Assembly: GCA_000509105.1 (NCBI GenBank)
Contig: BAIF02000066.1
Location: 1 to 64,000 of the forward strand
Source: Clostridiales bacterium VE202-21
GTDB lineage: Bacteria; Bacillota; Clostridia; Lachnospirales; Lachnospiraceae
Direction: 5' to 3'
Length of the DNA: 64,000 bases
This document shows, piece by piece, positions 1-7,531 of this stretch (its first letter is position 1; each line of letters starts with the position of its first letter). Under the pieces are notes generated by a model, which was given only the letters and a program-made list of their open reading frames with translations, searched no databases and was not told the DNA's origin. Made by a program: the position numbers and the translations under genes.

Positions 1-300
1 TCCAACCGGCAGGAAAAGGACTCGTTCCTAAGGTGGGGCCTCAAACGGGGGCAGCGTATGGATATAGAATTGGTGGTACTTTTATGTCCCTAGTAGGTGT
101 ATAAAAGCAATGGGATACGGTTCCAGTATCAAAATAATTCAATACACATCTTGAAGATGAAAGGATACGCATAGCCAATCAACATCCGCTGCCCTGGTCC
201 GGGATCCCACCCGGTTGGTGGGCTTTCCTGCCGATTGGATGAGCCAGCCCCAGTGCCTTCCCGGCCTCCCTGTCATGAAGCGTCCCCGTACGTCGACAAG
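1..300. ncRNA. candidate large structured RNA (class not identified)
   Basis: No convincing reading frame covers this GC-richer stretch, but it folds well. Bases 1-13 pair with 227-239 (one mismatch), 79-85 pair with 101-107 (7 bp), 114-118 pair with 126-130, and a CCACC/GGTGG hairpin sits near 207-223. Bases 45-50 (ACGGGG) can also pair with 284-289 (CCCCGT), which crosses the 1-13/227-239 helix and would form a pseudoknot. The single mismatch in the long helix is A-C if read on + and G-U if read on -, which slightly favours transcription on the minus strand; I leave the strand open. Size and pseudoknotting resemble the clostridial raiA RNA class, but I cannot confirm the match. The RNA may begin before base 1. 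Confidence 0.5.
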
Positions 301-370
301 TCTAAAGCTTGCCAACTAAATCCTGATTTAATAGAACTTATGATGAATGTAAACTGTTATCAAAGATGAG

Positions 371-399
371 TTGACAATTGAGGCGGGATTTTATAATAT
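371..399 (+). promoter_or_regulatory. sigma-A type promoter of bioB
   Basis: A perfect -35 TTGACA at 371-376 is followed by overlapping -10 candidates: TATAAT at 392-397 (15-bp spacer) or TAATAT at 394-399 (17-bp spacer). It lies about 35 bp before the bioB start and places the transcription start close to the gene. This also argues against the longer frame that would begin inside the -35 box. Confidence 0.75.
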
Positions 400-433
400 A
401 GTAGTAAAAACAGTAACAAAGGGAGACAAATTG

Positions 434-1399
434 ATGGAAAATTTACTGGATAACATGAAGAATAGAGTGCTTGCCGGCGATCTTCTTTTGAAGGAAGATG
501 CTATGCAATTGGCAGAGCTGCCGCTGGAACCTTTATGTGAGGCTGCGGATGAGATCCGGGCGGTGTTTTGTGGAAAACGCTTTGATCTCTGCACCATTAT
601 TAATGGGAAAAATGGAAAGTGTTCGGAGGATTGTAAGTATTGTGCACAGTCGGTATTTTATTCCACAGAGGTTGAGAGCTACCCGCTTCTAAAGACGGAG
701 CAGCTGCTGGAACAGGCCAAGTACAATGCAGAGCGGGGAGTTATGAGATATTCGATTGTGACGTCAGGGAAAAGGCTGGATGACGGTGAAGTGGAGGCTG
801 TGTGTAAAAGTATCCGGGCAATTCGGGAGAATGTGGATATCTCGGTCTGCGTATCTTTTGGGTTACTGGATGAGATGGCTTTTCGGAAAATTAAAGAGGC
901 AGGTGCTTGCCGGGTACATAATAATTTGGAATCCTCCAGAAATTATTTTACGGAGGTCTGTACGACACACTCTTATGAAGAAAAGATTGAGACAGTTAAG
1001 GCTGCTAAGCGAGCCGGGCTTAGCGTCTGCAGCGGGGGGATTGTGGGGCTTGGGGAGACGATGGAAGACCGGATTGACCTGGCTTTAACGGTCAGAGATC
1101 TGGGGGTGCGTTCTATTCCGGTTAATATGCTGAACCCGATTCCAGGCACGCCATATGAGAGGAATCCCCGGCTAACGATTGAGGATATGTGCAGGATAAC
1201 GGCAGTTTTCCGGTTTCTTGTGCCGGATGCATTTATCCGCCTGGCGGGCGGCCGCGGATTGATGGCGGATAAAGGTAAACAGTGCTTTCAGTCAGGCGCC
1301 AATGCGGCTATTACAGGAGATATGCTGACGACAGCAGGGATAACCATAGAGCAGGATATGCAGATGCTGAAAGAACTGGGCTTTGAGGTGAAGTCCTAA
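434..1399 (+). CDS. bioB: biotin synthase BioB
   Basis: Radical-SAM enzyme that inserts sulfur into dethiobiotin, the last step of biotin synthesis. The CxxxCxxC cluster motif is seen as CSEDCKYCAQS near residue 58, with the family's surrounding GKCSEDC context. At 321 residues it has the usual BioB length. I chose ATG 434 because GGGAGA precedes it and the promoter boxes at 371-399 fall inside the longer frame. No other bio genes are visible here, so bioB stands alone, as is common in organisms that salvage precursors or carry the rest elsewhere. The next gene, spoIIID, has its own sporulation promoter. Confidence 0.95.
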   Translation: MENLLDNMKNRVLAGDLLLKEDAMQLAELPLEPLCEAADEIRAVFCGKRFDLCTIINGKNGKCSEDCKYCAQSVFYSTEVESYPLLKTEQLLEQAKYNAERGVMRYSIVTSGKRLDDGEVEAVCKSIRAIRENVDISVCVSFGLLDEMAFRKIKEAGACRVHNNLESSRNYFTEVCTTHSYEEKIETVKAAKRAGLSVCSGGIVGLGETMEDRIDLALTVRDLGVRSIPVNMLNPIPGTPYERNPRLTIEDMCRITAVFRFLVPDAFIRLAGGRGLMADKGKQCFQSGANAAITGDMLTTAGITIEQDMQMLKELGFEVKS

Positions 1400-1456
1400 T
1401 AATAGAGAGAAATTTACGCTTGTATGAAAAGAATACAATCATGCGGCAATTAGCAA

Positions 1457-1486
1457 GTCATACTCTCCTTCCCCCGCGCATACATT
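1457..1486 (+). promoter_or_regulatory. sigma-E-like promoter of spoIIID
   Basis: GTCATACT at 1457-1464 and CATACATT at 1479-1486, separated by 14 bp, fit the mother-cell sigma-E pattern (ATA-centred -35, CATACA-T -10). In Bacillus subtilis spoIIID is transcribed by sigma-E, so position and known biology agree. The gene start lies 30 bp downstream. Confidence 0.7.
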
Positions 1487-1515
1487 GTAAAAACAATGAT
1501 TGCAGGGGGATTTTT

Positions 1516-1767
1516 TTGAAAGATTATATTGAGGAAAGAGCCGTGGAAATCGCCAATTATATCATAGATAACAGTGCCACAGTTCGGCAGACGGCGAAGC
1601 AGTTTGGAATCAGCAAGAGTACGGTACATAAGGATGTGACGGAGCGGCTCCTACAGATTAATCCTGCATTGGCGGGAGAGGCACGGAAGGTGCTGGACAT
1701 GAATAAGTCTGAGCGCCATATACGCGGCGGACTTGCTACCAGAGAAAAATATCTGCATCAGCACTAG
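1516..1767 (+). CDS. spoIIID: sporulation transcription factor SpoIIID (TTG start, stop codon supplied by a repeat element)
   Basis: Small DNA-binding regulator of mother-cell gene expression during sporulation. The helix-turn-helix is visible as TAKQFGISKSTVHKDVTERL, followed by the family's basic tail with RHIRGGLATREKY. The TTG at 1516 follows AGGGGGA and gives 83 residues starting LKDYIEERA, like known SpoIIID proteins. The TAG stop at 1765-1767 is part of the ACTAG terminus of the 165-bp repeat element, so the insertion fixed the C-terminus; other SpoIIID proteins can be about ten residues longer, but the DNA-binding core is intact. Its presence indicates an endospore former. Confidence 0.93.
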   Translation: MKDYIEERAVEIANYIIDNSATVRQTAKQFGISKSTVHKDVTERLLQINPALAGEARKVLDMNKSERHIRGGLATREKYLHQH

Positions 1768-1927
1768 ACATCGTATCATAATTAATTGCCGCATAAGCCG
1801 GCCTAAATTTCCGATAGCACTGCTCTCCAAGCCTCAGCGTAGCCCACTACGCCTGCGTTTGTGGAGCGGCACTCTCGAAAATTTATCTCAGCTTATGAGT
1901 CAGTTACTTATTTTACGATATGCTAGT
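1763..1927. repeat. 165-bp MITE-like palindromic element, copy 1
   Basis: The two ends are imperfect terminal inverted repeats: ACTAGACATCGTATCATAAT on the left and, read from the right, ACTAGCATATCGTAAAATAA. The inner arms also pair (TCCAAGCCTCAGCGTAG against the complement of CTACGCCTGCGTTTGTGGA), so the whole element can form one long hairpin. A second copy of equal length lies at 16186-16350, mainly in the opposite orientation. There is no coding capacity, so any mobility would need a transposase from elsewhere. CTAG occurs at both ends and may be a 4-bp target duplication or part of the repeat. Confidence 0.85.
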
Positions 1928-1957
1928 AACTACAGCGAAACGGAGAAATACAGATAG

Positions 1958-2011
1958 AATGCACCTTAGGCGCCGGGAATCAGACAACCCGGTACTTAGG
2001 TGCATTTTATT
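1958..2011 (+). terminator. intrinsic terminator after spoIIID/repeat
   Basis: A long stem pairs AATGCACCT (1958-1966) with AGGTGCATT (1998-2006), extended by GCCGGG/CCCGG inside, and is followed by TTTTATTG. It closes the spoIIID transcript downstream of the inserted repeat. Confidence 0.7.
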
Positions 2012-2334
2012 GTGTACAGATATAGACTTTGCGTGTAACAGCAGTGGAGTCGAAGGCACGTCATAGATATCGGCAAAGTGCCCCGCCTGATGCCAGGGTT
2101 TTCATGAATTCTTTGATTATGGTATAATGTGGTTAGACATTATACCATCATCGGTTCAGTGCTGCATAGAGCAGGTCAAATAACCGGCGGAAGGGGTGCC
2201 CTCCCGGCGGGACAGCAAGCTGGCACATCATAAATGAATGAACGACGACTTATTTTATGATGTACTGGAAGAATGGAATAATGCCTAATGTAAATGACAA
2301 CAGGTTCAGTTATAGTGACAAAGGAGAAACGACG
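2012..2334 (+). promoter_or_regulatory. regulatory intergenic region with a perfect inverted repeat
   Basis: TGGTATAATGT at 2120-2130 and ACATTATACCA at 2137-2147 form a perfect 11-bp inverted repeat with a 6-base spacer. A TATAAT -10 lies inside the left arm (2123-2128), so a protein bound here would block a promoter for the lipoprotein/kinase operon, although no good -35 is visible. No T-run follows, so a terminator is less likely. Between 2160 and 2220 there is a GC-rich segment (CCGGCGG/CCCGGCGG) that I could not assign to a riboswitch class. Confidence 0.5.
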
Positions 2335-3570
2335 GTGAAGAGATATAAGAGAATCTGTGCACTTCTGCTTGCTTTTTTGCTGACAGCGGGGACTGCCGCA
2401 GGATGTGCAGAAAAAGAGCAGGACACGGTGAAAGAAAAGGAGAAGATCACGATCTGGTACTACTGGAGCCAGAGCTATGTAAAAAAAGAACTGGCGAATT
2501 TGGTAAATGGATTTAACCGCACCCAGGATGAGATTGAAGTAACGACCCAGTATGTGCCGGATGAAGATTTTAAGAAAAAACTGGCCCTAAGCATGGCGGA
2601 TGGTAATATGCCGGAGCTGGCTTTGGTGGATTCATCGGATTTTCATTATTTTCATGCAATGGAACCTTTTGTGGATCTGACAGATGAGATCAAGGATTTT
2701 GAGGAATATCTGCCGGAAATAAAGGAAGCCTGCAGTGTAGAGGGACGGATGATGGGGCTGCCTTATGGAATGAACTGTGCGGTCCTATATTATAATAAGA
2801 ACATCATGGAAGTGCATGGGGCAAAAGTACCGCAGACATGGCAGGAGCTTTATGATACTGCAGTGAAGCTCTCTGATCACGGTCATTATGGTTTCGGCCT
2901 TCCGGCAGTGGAGAGTGAAGAAAGTGTATATAGTTTCCTGCCCCTTTTGTGGTCGATGGGCGGAGAGGTAGATTCACTGGATTCGGCCGGAAGCAGGCAG
3001 GCATTCCATCTTCTTCGGCAGCTAACGGAATCGGGGGCCATGAGCAGGCAGACAATCAGCCTGACAGAAGGCGATCTTCTGCGGCAGTTTATTGAGGGCA
3101 ATATTGCTATGATGATTACCTCTTCGTCTATGATTGCCTCTATCCGGGATTTAAACCCTTTTCTGAAGTACGGGGTAACGGTTCTGCCCGCGGCCGATGA
3201 TGGTACCCGGACAACCGTGCTGGGCGGGGAGATTTTTGGGGTTACGAAGGGAGCGCATCAGGATGCGGCGGTCAAATTTCTGCAGTATGTCAGCGATAAG
3301 GAAAGAATGTCTTCCTATATGGACCGTTCCGCTTATATGGCTCCCCGCCGGGATGTGCTTGAAAACCAGTATGTGGAAGACCCGTTGAATAGGAGTATGA
3401 TAGAGATTGCCAAATCTGCCAGGACGAGAGAGTTCTCCGTGGAATGGCCGTACATATCCAGAGTACTTACGGATGCAATGGGGGAGACAGTCATTGGAGA
3501 AAAAACGGAGGACGAGATTCTGAGGGAGGCAGCTGAAAGGATGGCTGAGATCAGGAGGGGAGACTTATGA
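2335..3570 (+). CDS. extracellular sugar-type solute-binding lipoprotein
   Basis: Family 1 (maltose/oligosaccharide type) substrate-binding protein anchored in the membrane as a lipoprotein. The signal peptide VKRYKRICALLLAFLLTAG ends in the lipobox TAAGC, and the mature part has SBP hallmarks such as ITIWYYWSQSY, LPYGMNCAVLYYNK and GGEIFGVTKGA. I chose GTG 2335 because AAGGAG lies at 2321-2326 and it places the signal sequence at the N-terminus; 411 residues is normal. No ABC permease follows. Instead its stop overlaps the histidine kinase start by ATGA, so it probably delivers ligand information to that kinase, either directly or by sharing a regulon with a transporter elsewhere. Ligand unknown. 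Confidence 0.85.
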   Translation: MKRYKRICALLLAFLLTAGTAAGCAEKEQDTVKEKEKITIWYYWSQSYVKKELANLVNGFNRTQDEIEVTTQYVPDEDFKKKLALSMADGNMPELALVDSSDFHYFHAMEPFVDLTDEIKDFEEYLPEIKEACSVEGRMMGLPYGMNCAVLYYNKNIMEVHGAKVPQTWQELYDTAVKLSDHGHYGFGLPAVESEESVYSFLPLLWSMGGEVDSLDSAGSRQAFHLLRQLTESGAMSRQTISLTEGDLLRQFIEGNIAMMITSSSMIASIRDLNPFLKYGVTVLPAADDGTRTTVLGGEIFGVTKGAHQDAAVKFLQYVSDKERMSSYMDRSAYMAPRRDVLENQYVEDPLNRSMIEIAKSARTREFSVEWPYISRVLTDAMGETVIGEKTEDEILREAAERMAEIRRGDL

Positions 3571-5261
3571 AACGGGAAAGAACCTTGAGAACCAGGATGT
3601 CTCTTAGATTTCTGCTGGCAGCGCTGGTGCCGGTCTGTCTGTTTGCTGTTATTTCCCAGATGAGACTCAGGAGCAGCCTGCAGGACAACATAGACGGCCG
3701 TATCAGCAGCAACCTGTACAATGCCAACAAATCCCTGGACATGGTATTGGAAAAGTATGAGACAATCCTGTATGATATGTGTACGGATGATACGATTATA
3801 GATACCGTGCTTGAAATTATTAAGGAACAGGATGATCTGGACGTTAACAGCAGTACACTGCGTCATGAACTGAGCCATATCTGCAATAGTAACCCGGGAG
3901 TGGAAGGAATCACGATATCGCTTCGGAACGGGCGTATTATATTCTATGACCGGTTGAATTCTTCCTCCACAAACAGTGTCTGGGCGGATAAAATCACGGT
4001 TCCGGAGATTGGGAAGGGATATGTGTATCAGGGGCTCACAGATCCGGTGACTGCAAATGAACGGAAAACGTATTTATTTCAGATCGGGAGAAAACTGATC
4101 GATTACAGGAATATCAATGATCCCCTGGGGATCGTGGTAATCAGCATCAACGAGGAACAGATACGGGATACTTTGGTGTCGGGTACGGACAATGCCACAT
4201 ATCTGCTGCAGGGTAATACGGTGATCAGTTCTCCGGACTCTGCAGCTATCGGAAGCCAATTTAACAGTCAGAAGGATACAGCTGATCGTAAGTATACGGC
4301 GATGCTGCATGAGAAAAGCGGTTTTACAATCTGCAATGAGCAGCCGCTGGCTGATTATAACAGGGCAATCTGGGAACAGGTGTTGTTTTTCTTCGTGATT
4401 GCTGTGGTATCCTGTGCAATTATGGTATGTTTGATTTACATGTCCACGCAGCCGTATCTGGCGGCAGTGGATTCTCTCGTAAATGCTATGAATGATCTGG
4501 AAGAAGGAGATTTTGGAGTCAGCATCCAGATTCCTGAAAGTATGCCGCCGGAAATACGGCGGATTGGAACAGGGTTTAATGAGATGGTTGTCCATATTGA
4601 CGACCTGATCGGCCAGGTGAAGGCGGCTGTTGTGGAGCAGAAAAACGCGGAACTCTCCGCATTGGAAGCACAGATAGACCCTCATTTTCTGTATAATACG
4701 CTGGACACGATCAACTGGAAGGCCATAGAAAATGAGCAGTATGACATCAGCGGGATGGTTGGAGCGCTGGCGGATATTCTGCGCTATACCGTCAAAAATG
4801 CGGGAGGCACGACTACCGTGCGCCAGGAACTGGGATGGCTTCGGCATTACTGTATGCTGCAGGGAGCAAAACTCGGAAAGCCGCTGACGATATTGGAAGA
4901 AGTGCCTGAGGATATGATGGGATATAAGATCCATAAGCTTTTGCTGCAGCCCTTTGTGGAAAATGCCATCAAACATGGGTTTGGGGGGAAGGACGGGGAC
5001 TGCCGCCTGACGATTGTGATACGCCGGACAGAAGAGCAGATCCACATGGTTATAGAAGATAACGGATTCGGCATTGGGCCGGAGACGTTGAAGAGATTGA
5101 ATGATGAAGAGCAGGACATGGAGGGACACGTAGGTATTGTAAATGTCCGGAAACGCCTGAAACTGTACTACGGGGATGATGCCACCATTTATTTTGAAAG
5201 TATGCTGGGAAGTTGGACAAAGGTGCATTTGTTTGTGCCCGGAAAGGAGGATCAGCAGTGA
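3567..5261 (+). CDS. YesM-type sensor histidine kinase
   Basis: Membrane sensor kinase of the LytS/YesM class (His_kinase plus HATPase_c). One membrane segment near residues 13-30 and another near 268-292 (VLFFFVIAVVSCAIMVCLIY) bracket an extracellular sensor of about 235 residues, followed by HAMP. The phospho-acceptor is His373 in IDPHFLYNTLDTINW. The ATPase shows QPFVENAIKHGF (N-box) and EDNGFGIG (G1). At 564 residues it has normal length. It overlaps the lipoprotein gene upstream and the response regulator downstream (GTGA), so all three are translationally coupled. This kinase class usually controls polysaccharide or oligosaccharide uptake genes. Confidence 0.92.
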   Translation: MKRERTLRTRMSLRFLLAALVPVCLFAVISQMRLRSSLQDNIDGRISSNLYNANKSLDMVLEKYETILYDMCTDDTIIDTVLEIIKEQDDLDVNSSTLRHELSHICNSNPGVEGITISLRNGRIIFYDRLNSSSTNSVWADKITVPEIGKGYVYQGLTDPVTANERKTYLFQIGRKLIDYRNINDPLGIVVISINEEQIRDTLVSGTDNATYLLQGNTVISSPDSAAIGSQFNSQKDTADRKYTAMLHEKSGFTICNEQPLADYNRAIWEQVLFFFVIAVVSCAIMVCLIYMSTQPYLAAVDSLVNAMNDLEEGDFGVSIQIPESMPPEIRRIGTGFNEMVVHIDDLIGQVKAAVVEQKNAELSALEAQIDPHFLYNTLDTINWKAIENEQYDISGMVGALADILRYTVKNAGGTTTVRQELGWLRHYCMLQGAKLGKPLTILEEVPEDMMGYKIHKLLLQPFVENAIKHGFGGKDGDCRLTIVIRRTEEQIHMVIEDNGFGIGPETLKRLNDEEQDMEGHVGIVNVRKRLKLYYGDDATIYFESMLGSWTKVHLFVPGKEDQQ

Positions 5262-6787
5262 GAATTGTAATTGTGGAAGACGAGGCGCCGATTCGGGAAG
5301 GCCTTGCAAAAATTTTACATAAAATAAACCCGGATTATGAATTGGTGGGGAAGGCCGGGGATGGAAAGGCCGGATATGAGCTGATCCGGAGAATGGAACC
5401 CGATCTGGTGATACTGGACATACAGATGCCGAAGATGGATGGGCTGTCGATGCTCAGAATGCTGCGGAAGGAGCAGAACCACTGCAGAGTGCTCATCCTG
5501 TCAGCTTACTCAGACTTTAATTATGCAAAACAGGCAATAGAGCTTGATATTGAGAATTATCTCCTGAAGCCAATCAAGATCCCGGAGCTGAAACGGGCTC
5601 TGGGACAGATCGAGGAGGAGTTGGACAAAGAGAAAAGCCAGGATAAAGTATTTACCGTCCAGGGCATCTTCATTGGATGCTTAAACGGACAGCTGGCTCC
5701 GGACAAGCAGTTTCATAATATGACTATGGAAAAATACGGATTCTCCGTGGAAGATCCCGCCGAGGTCTTCGCTCTGTGGCTGGGAGACGGGTATGAAGAA
5801 CAGAAAAAAACGGCAAAGGATCTGCTGGAGGATGTGGGCGCCCACACTGTTAAATTTGCCTCCTGTGTGATAGAAGCCGATGCGTGGCAGATGCTGATTA
5901 TGATACTCTACCGGGTTCCACGGGACTGTGCCTTATATGAATACTTCCAGAATTCTGTAGTCCCTATGCTGTGCAGCAATCTGAAAAGCCCAGTGGTCTG
6001 CATCTGGAAGAGCATGGAGCGGATTCTGGATTTACCGGAGGCTGTCAGCGGAATACAGAAGGAAAAGGAATGGAACCTTCTTTTGAATAAGGGAATCCTG
6101 CTTAGGAAAGAGGAGATTGAAAAGTTAAAAATCGTGCCCTTGAAGCATCCAGCTGAGCTGGAGGACGAGGCATGCCAGGCGATCAAGAGGGGGGATCGGG
6201 AGGCGCTCAAAGAATGTTACAGGAAGCTGTTCCAATATTATCCGGAGTCTCCCCATCTGCCGGAAGAAATCAAGAAATCTCTCATACGTTTCAACTGGGC
6301 TGTAGCAAATTCGCGGGGGAACATCCAGGAACTGGATGCGGAACTCGAGATTCAAGGGATCCTGGGAGAAGTGTCCGGGGCGGCGAGCTGGGACCAGATT
6401 AAACGCAGCATGGAAAAGTTCTTTGAACTGCTGGATCTTAATATGCAGGAAAAAGAGGAGCTGCCGGTGAGTGTTCTTGTGCAGAAGGCCCAGCAGATGA
6501 TCCGAAAGTACTATGACCAGGGCATCACCCTGGAGGAAGTGGCAAATAAACTGTTTGTTTCGGAAGAATATCTGAGCGCACAGTTCAAAAAAGAAACCGG
6601 CGTCACATTTTCAGAAACAATCCGGAAGCTGCGGATTGAGAAGGTGAAACAGCTCTTAGCCGATACGCACCTGAAGCTAAATCAGATCGCAGAGCTGGCC
6701 GGATACTCGGATCCCAAGTATATGAGCAAGGTTTTTAAAGAGGAAGTGGGCATGCTTCCAAATGAGTTTCGTAAGTCAGTCTATTAA
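5258..6787 (+). CDS. YesN-type response regulator with AraC DNA-binding domain
   Basis: Partner of the preceding kinase. The receiver domain (residues 1-120) carries Asp54 in LVILDIQMPKMDG with the acidic pair ED at 7-8 and the conserved Lys in LLKPIKIPEL. A middle linker of about 280 residues has no recognised fold. The last 100 residues are an AraC-type double HTH (VANKLFVSEEYLSAQFKKET and IAELAGYSDPKYMSKVFKEE). GTG 5258 is chosen because it gives the canonical receiver N-terminus and follows AAAGGAGG; the longer frame has no family similarity. The likely target is a sugar uptake locus outside this window or its own operon. Confidence 0.92.
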   Translation: MRIVIVEDEAPIREGLAKILHKINPDYELVGKAGDGKAGYELIRRMEPDLVILDIQMPKMDGLSMLRMLRKEQNHCRVLILSAYSDFNYAKQAIELDIENYLLKPIKIPELKRALGQIEEELDKEKSQDKVFTVQGIFIGCLNGQLAPDKQFHNMTMEKYGFSVEDPAEVFALWLGDGYEEQKKTAKDLLEDVGAHTVKFASCVIEADAWQMLIMILYRVPRDCALYEYFQNSVVPMLCSNLKSPVVCIWKSMERILDLPEAVSGIQKEKEWNLLLNKGILLRKEEIEKLKIVPLKHPAELEDEACQAIKRGDREALKECYRKLFQYYPESPHLPEEIKKSLIRFNWAVANSRGNIQELDAELEIQGILGEVSGAASWDQIKRSMEKFFELLDLNMQEKEELPVSVLVQKAQQMIRKYYDQGITLEEVANKLFVSEEYLSAQFKKETGVTFSETIRKLRIEKVKQLLADTHLKLNQIAELAGYSDPKYMSKVFKEEVGMLPNEFRKSVY

Positions 6788-6817
6788 ATTTTTCTACCTT
6801 TTTCAGAAATTTCGTCC

Positions 6818-6845
6818 TTGTAAATGGAAAAAATTGTGCTATGAT
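6818..6845 (+). promoter_or_regulatory. promoter of the HPr-like gene
   Basis: TTGTAA at 6818-6823 and TATGAT at 6840-6845 are separated by 16 bp. The -10 covers the ATG at 6841, so that upstream ATG cannot be the translation start, and the ATG at 6913 is used. Confidence 0.65.
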
Positions 6846-6912
6846 GTCGATAACAAAAAAGCAGAAGCTAATGAAAGCCGTCATAGATAGTCTGAAAAAA
6901 GGAGAGAAAACA

Positions 6913-7143
6913 ATGAATCAAATGATCATAAAATTTCAAAACCCTGAAGAAGTGCTTGATTTTGTAAATAAGGTTGCTAAGTACCCTTATGATATGGATA
7001 TGAAGAGAGGCAGATTCGTAGTAGACGCCAAGTCGATACTTGGGATTATGAATCTGGGATTCAATCATCCCATTGAACTGAAAATCTATGATGAGGACTG
7101 CGAAGACCTGAAACAGGAAATCTCAAAGTACGCTGCGGCATAA
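6913..7143 (+). CDS. HPr-fold protein lacking the phosphorylatable histidine
   Basis: A 76-residue protein whose second half (RGRFVVDAKSILGIMNLGF, then PIELKIYDEDCEDL) matches the HPr phosphocarrier core, including the Ser46-type regulatory segment KSILGIMNL. The N-terminal active-site loop that carries His15 in HPr (consensus LHARPA) is absent; in its place is FQNPEEVLDFVNKVAKYPYD. It therefore cannot relay phosphate in the PTS by the usual route and may have a regulatory role, as Crh does in Bacillus, though even Crh keeps more of the loop. The ATG follows GGAGAG. It has its own promoter and a strong terminator, so it is monocistronic. Confidence 0.8.
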   Translation: MNQMIIKFQNPEEVLDFVNKVAKYPYDMDMKRGRFVVDAKSILGIMNLGFNHPIELKIYDEDCEDLKQEISKYAAA

Positions 7144-7220
7144 AAGCGGCAGTGCGGGCTGTAATTTAACTGCGATATCTGGGCGATATTAATCAAACAA
7201 AGCGTATAACTTGCATCTCA

Positions 7221-7262
7221 AAACTTCTCGGCGTATAATGTACGCGCTGAGAAGTTTTTTCT
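7221..7262 (+). terminator. terminator of the HPr-like gene
   Basis: AACTTCTC and GAGAAGTT pair with GCG/CGC inside, and TTTTTT follows the stem at about 7255-7260. Confidence 0.85.
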
Positions 7263-7265
7263 ATG

Positions 7266-7502
7266 AAGGAAAAGTGCCTGGCACTTTCCTATTATAGAAA
7301 ACCCTCTGGGAGATGTACACGCCGCAATAAGGTATATAACCGCAAAGCAGCATCGCGACGGCGCCAAAGTATGCATGCTCTTCTTGAGTGAGATGGTGGG
7401 GAGTTGAGTGGTCTTGCCCACTTTGTTATTTATGCGGGCCAAAGTGTGCGAGTCCCTCTTGAGTGAGGGCGTGGTGATTTGAGGTGTGCCTGCCCACTTT
7501 GA
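7266..7502. repeat. second repeat family, long copy with internal duplication
   Basis: Non-coding element sharing its whole left part with 44495-44643: a small hairpin (AGGAAAAGTGCC/GGCACTTTCCT), then ACCCTCTGGGAGATGTACAC, GCCGCAATAAGGTATATA and CATCGCGACGGCGCCAAAGT. The right part is a stem-loop unit beginning GCCAAAGT and ending CCCACTTTG, present twice here (7363-7425 and 7438-7501) but once in the other copy. Minus-strand frames across both copies give look-alike peptides (IYLIAAC), which are artefacts of the repeat, not genes. It fills most of the 388-bp gap before the MATE gene. Confidence 0.8.
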
Positions 7503-7531
7503 TATGGGAATGAAAGAGTAGGAATGAGAGT

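Noticed and set aside
2160-2225. GC-rich CCGGCGG segment as a riboswitch
   Set aside because: Superficially like a c-di-GMP or other aptamer, but the conserved core bases could not be found.
6841-6912. Upstream start for the HPr-like protein
   Set aside because: The ATG at 6841 lies inside the -10 box; the ATG at 6913 has a ribosome site and gives the family N-terminus.
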